A DNA stretch of 7,188 nucleotides from Planctomycetales bacterium (GTDB lineage Bacteria; Planctomycetota; Planctomycetia; Pirellulales; Thermoguttaceae), in the NCBI GenBank assembly GCA_007122045.1, contig SKJM01000269.1, positions 1-7,188 of the forward strand. Direction: 5' to 3'. The position numbers and the translations under genes are program-made. A model generated the notes under the pieces. The model was not told the origin of the DNA. It saw nothing but the letters and a program-made list of their open reading frames with translations, and made no database searches. Of this stretch, positions 1-5,760 are shown piece by piece. Position 1 is the stretch's first letter. Each line of letters begins with the position of its first letter.

Positions 1-137
1 CGCGCAGCCAACACCCGGGCGGGGTGAACGCCGCCCTGGCCGACGGTTCGGTGCGGTTCTTCAGTGAATCGATCAATGCAACCCTGTGGATCCACCTCGC
101 CAGCATCGACGGCGGCGAGGTGGTGTCGCTGGAATGA
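1..137 (+). CDS. C-terminal end of a DUF1559 pilin-like (H-X9-DG) protein, partial
   Basis: Only the last 44 codons are in the window (first complete codon at base 3, TGA at 135-137). The reading contains His, nine residues, then Asp-Gly (HPGGVNAALADGSVRFF), the H-X9-DG motif that closes DUF1559 proteins. These are type IV pilin/pseudopilin-like proteins, greatly expanded in Planctomycetota, with an N-terminal prepilin methylation segment that would lie off the left edge. The tail after the motif (SIDGGEVVSLE) is also typical. Their role is poorly known; a surface or secretion-related role is assumed from the pilin-like N-terminus. The lipoprotein gene starts 16 bases downstream, so the two are probably cotranscribed, a common planctomycetal pairing. 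Family assignment is strong; function is not established. Confidence 0.88.
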   Translation, partial: RSQHPGGVNAALADGSVRFFSESINATLWIHLASIDGGEVVSLE

Positions 138-153
138 AAGGACCGCAAGGACC

Positions 154-579
154 ATGACATTACGCAGTGCCCTGTTCGTATTGCCATGCTGCCTGCTGGT
201 GCCGGCGGCCGGTTGCGGGCGCTCGTCGCCCGCGCGGCGCGTGTGGGGGACGGTCACCTACCAGGGCCGGCCGGTCGAGGAGGGGCAGATCGTGTTCTTT
301 CCGATCGAGGGGACCGAGGGCCCCTCGACGGGGGCAGCCATCGAACAAGGGCGGTACGACATTCCCGCCCGCACGGGCCCCTACGCCGGCGGCGTGTACC
401 GTGTGGAGATTACCGCCCTGGGCCCGGAGCGGACGTATTCGCCGAACGTTTCCGGCGAACCTCCGTTGATCACCGTGCGCGACCCATTGATTCCCCCCGC
501 GTTCAACCGCGACAGCACGCTGCGCGTCACCATTGCCGACCGCGCGTCCGAGAACCAGCATGACTTCGATTTGGAGTGA
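154..579 (+). CDS. small lipoprotein with carboxypeptidase regulatory-like (transthyretin-like) domain
   Basis: The product has 141 residues. I chose the ATG at 154 because it has AAGG at 147-150 and gives a complete lipoprotein signal: a hydrophobic stretch at residues 6-20 and a lipobox A-A-G-C with Cys21 as the lipidation site. The in-frame ATG at 64 lies inside the DUF1559 gene and would bury this signal. Residues 30-50 read G-T-V-T-Y-Q-G-R-P-V then G-x-I-V-F-F-P, the opening strand-turn-strand of the carboxypeptidase regulatory-like beta-sandwich seen in many planctomycetal lipoproteins. The end has the usual IPPAFN...STLRVTI...FDL pattern (residues 113-140). It is probably anchored to a membrane facing the periplasm. 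No catalytic residues are visible, so a structural or binding role is more likely than enzymatic. It probably shares an operon with the DUF1559 gene. Family confidence is high; function is unknown. Confidence 0.87.
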   Translation: MTLRSALFVLPCCLLVPAAGCGRSSPARRVWGTVTYQGRPVEEGQIVFFPIEGTEGPSTGAAIEQGRYDIPARTGPYAGGVYRVEITALGPERTYSPNVSGEPPLITVRDPLIPPAFNRDSTLRVTIADRASENQHDFDLE

Positions 580-603
580 AACGCCAGACCGACCTCGGCG
601 CCG

Positions 604-630
604 CCTCCCCCACCAGCCTTGCGCCGGTAG
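604..630. repeat. intergenic hairpin-forming repeat, copy 1 (imperfect)
   Basis: Bases 607-630 match bases 5701-5724 at 20 of 24 positions, including the identical block TGCGCCGGT. The arms at 610-617 and 623-630 can pair around a CTTGC loop with two mismatches, so this copy folds less well than the one at 5704-5724. Both copies lie in intergenic DNA upstream of a start codon on the + strand. With only two copies visible, a dispersed element is a suggestion, not a demonstration. Confidence 0.35.
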
Positions 631-650
631 GGAAGTGTCACGACCTGAGG

Positions 651-656
651 TATAAT
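651..656 (+). promoter_or_regulatory. candidate -10 box for the Asp-box gene
   Basis: A perfect TATAAT stands in otherwise GC-rich intergenic DNA, 27 bases before the ATG at 684. No good -35 box exists at normal spacing (bases 628-633 read TAGGGA), so an activator or another sigma factor might be needed. The sequence AGTGTCA at 634-640, just upstream, also occurs within the candidate regulator-binding repeat at 3280-3286. Confidence 0.45.
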
Positions 657-683
657 GCCCTTGAACAATGGAGGCACCATACC

Positions 684-1964
684 ATGAAACGACAACCCGA
701 CATCAGCCGCCGCCGGTTCCTGGCCGCGACGGCCGCCAGTGCGGGGGGACTGTGGCTGCTCGGCGCGCCGAAGTACGCCGCAAGCCAAACCGACGATCCG
801 TCCGATTACCCCTCGACCGATCACTTCTGGTATCGCCGGCCGGCGGACGGTCCGTACGTCGACTCGCAGCGGGCGAACAAGGCGTTCGGTTTCTCGGGCG
901 AGGCGGTGTACCTGTCGGAGGACAACGGCCGCACCTGGCCGCACAAGCTGGCCTTCCCCAACGCCGGCAACATCACGTTCAGCTACATCCTTCGCAACGG
1001 GAACATCCTGTTCGCCACGCGCGCCAGGCTGTATCTGAGCACCGACAACCTGAAAAGCTTCAAGCAGGTTACAGTGAAAGACGCCGCCGGCGCCGACTAC
1101 ACGCCGCACACGCCACAGAACCCCAATAACCCCGGCTGGTACTTCCATACCCTCTCGGGCGTAAGCTCATGGCAGATCGGCGGCCGGGAGGTGCTCGTGT
1201 GGGGCAACTATTGCAGCGTCATTGGCGGCGCGGCCCCGGTGAACATCTACTATTCGACCGACGGCGGGCAGACGGTGAAGATCGCCTACACGTTCGGGCA
1301 GAACCCGTACCATCGCGATAACGGCTCCGGCGGCGGCGGCACGTCGGGCACGCTGCTGGGCGATCCGGACAACCCGGTGTTCTGCCGCCACGTCCACTCG
1401 GTGGCGTACAACCCGGCCGAGAATGCCTTCTACGCCTGCACCGGCGATCACGACCGCGCGGAAGGCTACGAGTGCCATTGGCTGCGCGGCAGCTACGACG
1501 CGGCGAAGGACCGGTGGGACTGGAAGGTAATCGTTTCGGACCGGTTGAACTCGCGGTACAAGTCGGGCGGGATCAACTTCGTGGACGGCCAGCTTTACTT
1601 CATCAGCGACGCCAATGGGCCTCTCCCGCACGACCGGGGCATCTTCCGCTGCCGGCCGGAGGACATCGCCGATCCCGCAAAGCATACCATGCTGTTCAAC
1701 CCGCGGTACGAATGCGGTATCATGATCATCCAGGACGGCGTCATCCTGGCGGGGCACCTGACGCCGGCCTCGCCGTTCGCCACGGGCGTGATGATTTCCC
1801 CCGACCTGGGCAAGAGCTGGGCGGAATACGACTTGAAGGAACTGGGCAACCGGTCGTTGATCCGCATCCACGAGAAGAACCGCGAGGGATGGTTCCGGGC
1901 CGACCTGCGATCGGGGTGGATCAACCGTGCGGAGGTCATTTTTATCAAGCCGAAAGCGGCCTAG
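684..1964 (+). CDS. Tat-exported Asp-box (BNR repeat, sialidase-fold) protein
   Basis: The product has 426 residues. The ATG at 684 is preferred because TGGAGG lies at 669-674 with 9 bases of spacing, and because the protein then begins directly with a twin-arginine signal (SRRRFLAAT, residues 8-16) and a hydrophobic stretch to about residue 28. The frame is open upstream to a GTG at 576, but that start would place 36 residues before the signal. Four Asp-box motifs of the S-x-D-x-G-x-T-W type are visible: SEDNGRTW (78-85), STDNLKSF (119-126), STDGGQTV (191-198) and SPDLGKSW (372-379). These mark turns of a beta-propeller, as in sialidases and BNR proteins. I see no F/Y-R-I-P motif or clear Arg triad, so sialidase activity is not supported; a glycan-binding or other propeller role is equally possible. 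It converges on the regulator gene. Export in folded form to the periplasm is inferred from the Tat signal. Confidence 0.85.
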   Translation: MKRQPDISRRRFLAATAASAGGLWLLGAPKYAASQTDDPSDYPSTDHFWYRRPADGPYVDSQRANKAFGFSGEAVYLSEDNGRTWPHKLAFPNAGNITFSYILRNGNILFATRARLYLSTDNLKSFKQVTVKDAAGADYTPHTPQNPNNPGWYFHTLSGVSSWQIGGREVLVWGNYCSVIGGAAPVNIYYSTDGGQTVKIAYTFGQNPYHRDNGSGGGGTSGTLLGDPDNPVFCRHVHSVAYNPAENAFYACTGDHDRAEGYECHWLRGSYDAAKDRWDWKVIVSDRLNSRYKSGGINFVDGQLYFISDANGPLPHDRGIFRCRPEDIADPAKHTMLFNPRYECGIMIIQDGVILAGHLTPASPFATGVMISPDLGKSWAEYDLKELGNRSLIRIHEKNREGWFRADLRSGWINRAEVIFIKPKAA

Positions 1965-2013
1965 GGCGGGCAGTGGCGCGCCGCGGTTGGGACCAGAGAA
2001 TCGTGAGGAGACT

Positions 2014-2040
2014 CGCTCGGAGGGTTCACCCTCGCGAGCG
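2014..2040. terminator. hairpin between convergent genes, over the regulator stop codon
   Basis: CGCTCG (2014-2019) pairs with CGAGCG (2035-2040), and the inner arm GAGGGT (2020-2025) pairs with ACCCTC (2028-2033). This gives a stem of about 12 pairs with one bulged G and a very tight loop. The stop codon of the - strand regulator (2026-2028) sits at the loop. Neither strand has a T-tract after the stem, so it is not a canonical intrinsic terminator. Its place between converging genes suggests a transcription end signal or a 3' stabiliser for both. Confidence 0.45.
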
Positions 2041-3210
2041 CGGCACGGGGTTGATCTTTCGCGCGCGGTACTCGGCGGGCGTGTAGCCGGTGGTCTTCCG
2101 GAACAGGGTGGTCATGTACTGCACGTAGTTGAAGCCGGTGCGGCGCATGACCTGCCGGATCGAAAGCGACGTGGTGTCGAGAAGGTGTTTGACCCGCTCG
2201 ATCTGCACCCGTTGAATCTCGCTGTGGATGGTGCGGCCGAGGTGCTTCCGAAACCGCTTTTCCAGCGACGAGCAGGAAACCGACACCTGTTCGAGCACGT
2301 CGGCCAGGGCGATGCCCTCGCAGGCGTGCTCGCGGATGAAGCCGACGGCAACGGCTACGTCGGGGTCGTCGACGGCCAGCACGTCGGTCGATTGCCGCGC
2401 GACGAGCCGCTCCGGGGGGATGAGAAACCTTCTTTGGCGCGGGCGGCGGCCGGCCATCAAGCGGTCCAACAGCGCGGCCGCCTCGTAGCCCATCTGAAAC
2501 GTGCCCTGCTCAATGCTGCTCAACGGCGGCCGGGCCAGCTCGCACATGATCTCGTCGTTGTCCACTCCGATCAGGGCCACGTCGTCGGGCACCCGCAGCC
2601 GAAGCGCGCGGCAGGCTTCGAGCACGTGGCGGGCCCGGGCATCGTTGCACGCCATCAGCCCCAGTGGGTAGGCGAGCGTTCGCAGCCACCGGACCAGCCC
2701 CTGCTGTATGTCGCTCCATCGCCTGGCCGAGGCCTGGGTGCCGGTGTACATGCTGCACGCGCAGCCCCGCTGCGCCACGGACGCGGCAAACGCTTCGGCC
2801 CGCTCGGCCGACCAGCCGTTCACCCGCGTGCGCGGGAAGCCGCAGAAGGCGAACTGTCGGAGGCCGCATTCCAGCAGGTGCTCGGCGGCCATGGTGCTAA
2901 TGGTGACATTGTCGGTCGCCAGATAGGGGATGTTCGAGGCGGGGTCATACCAGCCGTAGCCGCCCCCGATGCCCACCACCGGCATGTCCACGCCGCGCAG
3001 TGCGGTGGCCACCTTGCGGTCGTCGAAGTCGACGATCAGGCCGTCGCCGTCCCAGTAGGCCAGGTCCGGCAGCTTCTGAAGGGGGTCCTCCTCGGCGTAC
3101 AGGCTCCAGGTGCCCACCTCGTGCATATAGTGGGCAATGCCACGGATGATCCTCCGGTCGTACGGCCGGGTCAGATTGCAAACGACGGCAACGCGGCGGA
3201 TTTTCGGCAT
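2026..3210 (-). CDS. XylR-type transcriptional regulator (LacI-like sensor domain, AraC-type DNA-binding domain)
   Basis: The product has 394 residues, nearly the length of E. coli XylR (392). Residues 5 to about 275 form a LacI/GalR-like periplasmic-binding-protein sensor domain; the stretch DVALIGVDND (210-219) followed by PPLSSIEQ (228-235) is characteristic. The link RQSTDVLAVDDPDV (272-285) is typical of planctomycetal XylR-like proteins. Residues 286-385 form the AraC-type domain with two helix-turn-helix units: about 302-323 (ALADVLEQVSVSCSSLEKRF) and about 349-371, ending in F-R-K-T-T-G-Y-T-P-A-E-Y-R. The ATG complement at 3208-3210 is used; the ribosome site is weak (GGAA about 14 bases upstream). 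It acts as a cytoplasmic DNA-binding protein with a sugar-like ligand. It is divergent from the isomerase/oxidoreductase operon, which it very likely controls. The xylose specificity of the namesake should not be assumed, so no gene symbol is given. Confidence 0.93.
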   Translation of the reverse strand: MPKIRRVAVVCNLTRPYDRRIIRGIAHYMHEVGTWSLYAEEDPLQKLPDLAYWDGDGLIVDFDDRKVATALRGVDMPVVGIGGGYGWYDPASNIPYLATDNVTISTMAAEHLLECGLRQFAFCGFPRTRVNGWSAERAEAFAASVAQRGCACSMYTGTQASARRWSDIQQGLVRWLRTLAYPLGLMACNDARARHVLEACRALRLRVPDDVALIGVDNDEIMCELARPPLSSIEQGTFQMGYEAAALLDRLMAGRRPRQRRFLIPPERLVARQSTDVLAVDDPDVAVAVGFIREHACEGIALADVLEQVSVSCSSLEKRFRKHLGRTIHSEIQRVQIERVKHLLDTTSLSIRQVMRRTGFNYVQYMTTLFRKTTGYTPAEYRARKINPVPRSRG

Positions 3211-3254
3211 GTCGTTATTCTACGTTCCGCGGGACGGGCGCGACCACCCTAACC

Positions 3255-3295
3255 AGAAAGTGTAAAAGATTTGCAAGATAGTGTCATTGACATTC
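3255..3295 (+). promoter_or_regulatory. candidate operator: direct repeat with 21-bp period
   Basis: Bases 3255-3274 and 3276-3295 match at 13 of 20 positions when shifted by exactly 21 bp, with shared core AGAnAGTGTnAnnGA. AraC-family regulators, including AraC and XylR, bind pairs of directly repeated half-sites about two helical turns apart. The repeat lies in the only divergent intergenic region of the window, next to a regulator of that family. The stretch is AT-rich compared with its surroundings. Direct binding is inferred. Confidence 0.6.
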
Positions 3296-3315
3296 CCACG
3301 GCGGCCGGTGAAACT
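3287..3315 (+). promoter_or_regulatory. candidate promoter of the isomerase-oxidoreductase-HEAT operon
   Basis: A perfect -35 box TTGACA lies at 3287-3292. After a 17-base spacer comes GAAACT (3310-3315), a poor -10 matching TATAAT at 3 of 6 positions. The downstream half-site of the direct repeat (3276-3295) overlaps the -35 box, the arrangement used by AraC-family activators at class II promoters such as araBAD. A weak -10 fits a promoter that depends on an activator. Confidence 0.5.
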
Positions 3316-3347
3316 GGAGAGGTGTAAACCACCTGGGAGAATCGATC

Positions 3348-4241
3348 ATGCCAGTAACACGACGCACGTTTCTTGCCGGAACCGCCGCCCTGGGCGCGGG
3401 CGGGCTCTCGGGCTTCCGGGGACGGGCCGTTCAGGCCGCCGAACCGTTGGTCAAGGCCACGCCCCACGCCGACCGGCTCGGTTGGCGGGTCGGCTTTTCC
3501 ACGTACACGTTCCGCGCGCTGACGCTTTTCGAAGCGCTCGACCGGATTGCTCAAGTGGGCCTGCGCTATGCGGAACTGTGGGACGGGCAGCGGCTCAGCC
3601 CGGAGCACAGCAACGCCCGTCCGAACCCCGCCCTGCCGAAACCGCTCCGGAAGGCGCTGCAGGAGAAGGCCGCCCAGTGCGGCGTGCACCTGATGGGCTG
3701 CTACACCGGGCTGGGCAGTCCCGACGCCGCCAAAGCGTTTTTCGACTTCGCGGCCGACATGGGCCTGGAGATCCTCGTCGGGGAACCGCCGGAAGCCATG
3801 TTCGACGCCGTCGAGAAACTCACCGCCGAGTACGAGATCGACTTCGGCCTGCACAACCACGCGAAACCGTCGCACTACTGGCATCCCGACACCGGCCTGA
3901 AAGCGCTCGAAGGCCGTTCCGAAAGGATGGGATTCTGCTGCGATACGGGACACTGGGTCCGCTCGGGCTTGGAGCCGGTCGAGATGCTCCGGCGCATCGG
4001 TCCCCGCGTGAAAACGTTCCACATGAAGGACCTCGACGCCTTCGGCGTCGTCGCTGCTCGCGACGTCGTCTGGGGGCAGGGCGAGGGGCGCATTGCCGGC
4101 ATCCTCGCCGAGGTCAAGCGGCAGGGCCTGAAGCCCTACTTCGGCATCGAGTGGGAGCGCACGCCCGACAGCGAGCCGGCCATCCATGCCGAGTCGGTCG
4201 CGTTTTTCGAGAAGACGGCCGAGGAACTGGCTGGTCGTTGA
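3348..4241 (+). CDS. Tat-exported TIM-barrel sugar isomerase/epimerase-like protein (AP endonuclease 2-type fold)
   Basis: The product has 297 residues. GGGAG at 3335-3339 precedes the ATG at 3348 by 8 bases. A Tat signal TRRTFLAGT (4-12) leads into an Ala/Gly-rich stretch, with likely cleavage near VQA-A (28-31). The rest matches the xylose isomerase-like TIM-barrel superfamily: YAELWDG with Glu76 (74-80), VGEPPE with Glu146 (144-149), GLHNHAK with His169 and His171 (167-173), CDTGHW with Asp199 and His202 (198-203), FHMKDLD with His225 (224-230), and IEWE with Glu268 and Glu270 (267-270). Glu146, Asp199, His225 and the C-terminal Glu are the expected divalent-metal ligands. Members isomerise, epimerise or in some cases cleave sugar derivatives; the substrate is not readable. 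It is the first gene of the operon under the candidate XylR-controlled promoter, 77 bases ahead of the oxidoreductase. An extracytoplasmic place of action is inferred from the signal. The superfamily is secure; the reaction is not. Confidence 0.9.
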   Translation: MPVTRRTFLAGTAALGAGGLSGFRGRAVQAAEPLVKATPHADRLGWRVGFSTYTFRALTLFEALDRIAQVGLRYAELWDGQRLSPEHSNARPNPALPKPLRKALQEKAAQCGVHLMGCYTGLGSPDAAKAFFDFAADMGLEILVGEPPEAMFDAVEKLTAEYEIDFGLHNHAKPSHYWHPDTGLKALEGRSERMGFCCDTGHWVRSGLEPVEMLRRIGPRVKTFHMKDLDAFGVVAARDVVWGQGEGRIAGILAEVKRQGLKPYFGIEWERTPDSEPAIHAESVAFFEKTAEELAGR

Positions 4242-4317
4242 CGCGAATGGGCGGCCGTTCCACACCGGAGAACAGCGCCTCACTACAGCTTACCGCATAT
4301 CCGCCGGAGGCAACCCC

Positions 4318-5685
4318 ATGATACCCGTCCCACAGAACCGAGAGCTGAAGCCGCCTCCGCTTTCGCGGCGCCGCTTCGTGGCCGGGGCCTTGGCCACGGT
4401 CGCGGGCCCGCAACTCATTCCCGCCTCGGCACTGGGCATGGCAGGACAGATGCCGCCGAGCGAGCGGATCACGATCGCGATGTTCGGCGTGGGCAACCGC
4501 GGCCTCGGTTCGCTTGGCGCGATGCGGCCGCTGCCCGACCACCAGGTCGTGGCCATCGCCGACTGCCGGCGCGCGCGGGCGGACTTGGCCCAGAATCAAG
4601 TCAACGCCACCTACGCCGGACGGCTCGGCAAGGAGCAGTTCACCGGCTGCGAAATCTACAACGACTTCCGCGAGGTCCTCGCGCGCGATGATATTGACGC
4701 CGTTTGGGGCTGTGCGCCCGACCACTGGCACGGCGTGCATTTCCTCCGGGCCATCGAGGCCGGCATGGACCTTTACGGCGAGAAGCCGGTCACCCGCTGG
4801 ATTGCCGAGGGCATTCGCGTGCGCGAGGCGGTGCGCCGTTACGGCTGCGTATTCCAGACGGGTACGCAGCAGCGCAGCCAGGGGCACTTCCGCCAGGCGT
4901 GCGAGTTGGCCCGCAACGGGTACTTGGGCAAAGTTCATACCATCGAGGTGGGCGCCCCGGGCGGGCGCGCATACCCGGCCGTGGCGCCGTCCGAACCGCC
5001 CGAAGGCTTCGACTACGACATGTGGACCGGCCCGGCTCCCTACTTCCCCTTCGACACGAGCCGGTGCGAGTGGCTGGCCATGTACATGATCTCGCACTAC
5101 TGTGCCGGGTTCATTACCAACTGGGGCGTGCATCACCTCGATATTGCCGGTTGGGGCTGCCCCGAGGTGTTCCAGAAGCCGTTCGAAGTCGAAGGAACCG
5201 GCACGCTGCCCACCGAAGGCATGACCGATACGTGGATTTCGTGGAACATGAACTTGCGATGGGAAAACGGGCTGCGGATGCGCTTCTCCAACAGCGGTGG
5301 CCCGTACAAGCAGGGGTGCCGGTTCATCGGCGACGCCGGCTGGGTCCACGTGAACCGGGCGGGCATTTCGGCGGAGCCCAACTCGCTCCTGACGGTGCAA
5401 CGGAAGCCCGACGATATGCCCCTGCACGCCAGCCCCGGTTTCTCCGGCGATCGTCACGGCTACACGGCGCATACGGCCGACTTCTTCCAAAGCATCCGCA
5501 CGCGCCGCGACCCGGTTTCGCCCGTCGAGGAGGGCCATGCGGCCAGCACCATCGGGAACGTGTGCGATATATCCTTGCGCCTCGGCCGCAAACTCACCTG
5601 GGACCCTGCCCACGACCGCTTCGTCAGCGACGACGACGCCAACGCCATGCTTTCCCGCGCCAGTCGCAGCCCCTGGAGCATATAA
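4318..5685 (+). CDS. Tat-exported Gfo/Idh/MocA family NAD(P)-dependent oxidoreductase
   Basis: The product has 455 residues. The ATG at 4318 is chosen because GGAGG lies at 4306-4310 with 7 bases of spacing and because the protein then starts with a Tat signal (SRRRFVAGA, 16-24); the frame is open further upstream into the isomerase gene. After the signal, a Rossmann fold starts at about residue 50 with the dinucleotide motif G-V-G-N-R-G (57-62). It continues with VVAIADC (77-83), APDHWHG (133-139) and the family hallmark EKP (155-157), whose Lys156 normally assists catalysis. The C-terminal domain contains WGVHHLDIAGWG (269-280), the usual His-x-x-Asp position (His272 or His273, Asp275) of secreted planctomycetal members. 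The family oxidises or reduces sugar hydroxyls, or does so transiently during hydrolysis, as in GH109-type enzymes. It presumably carries its cofactor out in folded form. It lies between the isomerase and the HEAT gene in one operon. Family is certain; the substrate is unknown. Confidence 0.93.
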   Translation: MIPVPQNRELKPPPLSRRRFVAGALATVAGPQLIPASALGMAGQMPPSERITIAMFGVGNRGLGSLGAMRPLPDHQVVAIADCRRARADLAQNQVNATYAGRLGKEQFTGCEIYNDFREVLARDDIDAVWGCAPDHWHGVHFLRAIEAGMDLYGEKPVTRWIAEGIRVREAVRRYGCVFQTGTQQRSQGHFRQACELARNGYLGKVHTIEVGAPGGRAYPAVAPSEPPEGFDYDMWTGPAPYFPFDTSRCEWLAMYMISHYCAGFITNWGVHHLDIAGWGCPEVFQKPFEVEGTGTLPTEGMTDTWISWNMNLRWENGLRMRFSNSGGPYKQGCRFIGDAGWVHVNRAGISAEPNSLLTVQRKPDDMPLHASPGFSGDRHGYTAHTADFFQSIRTRRDPVSPVEEGHAASTIGNVCDISLRLGRKLTWDPAHDRFVSDDDANAMLSRASRSPWSI

Positions 5686-5700
5686 CCAAGCCCGAAAACG

Positions 5701-5724
5701 CCCCCGCCGGCCCTGCGCCGGTGG
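5701..5724. repeat. intergenic hairpin-forming repeat, copy 2
   Basis: Arms CCGCCGGC (5704-5711) and GCCGGTGG (5717-5724) form an 8-pair stem (one G-T pair) around the loop CCTGC. Bases 5701-5724 match 607-630 at 20 of 24 positions. It lies in the 75-base gap between the oxidoreductase and the HEAT gene, ending 36 bases before the ATG. No T-tract follows, so it is not an obvious terminator; mRNA processing, partial attenuation or a dispersed repeat are alternatives. Confidence 0.45.
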
Positions 5725-5760
5725 AGCGGATGATTGGCCACTAAGAGAGGACCACTCCCC

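Noticed and set aside
64..153. Longer start at 64 for the lipoprotein
   Set aside because: It overlaps the DUF1559 coding sequence in another frame and would bury the lipoprotein signal and lipobox.
576..683. N-terminal extension of the Asp-box protein from a GTG at 576 overlapping the lipoprotein stop codon
   Set aside because: It would put 36 residues before a textbook Tat signal, while the ATG at 684 has a good ribosome site and a TATAAT box upstream. The repeated MKRQ at both starts appears to be coincidence.
1927..3252. Open frame of 441 codons on the + strand across the regulator gene
   Set aside because: It lies almost wholly opposite the clearly recognisable XylR-type gene and its translation shows no family features.
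4186..4317. Upstream extension of the oxidoreductase into the isomerase gene
   Set aside because: The ATG at 4318 has GGAGG at ideal spacing and places the Tat signal at the N-terminus; the upstream part is merely an open frame.
4242..4317. Possible regulatory structure between isomerase and oxidoreductase genes
   Set aside because: Only a 4-pair GTTC/GAAC stem and the ribosome site were seen; this is too weak to report as a feature.
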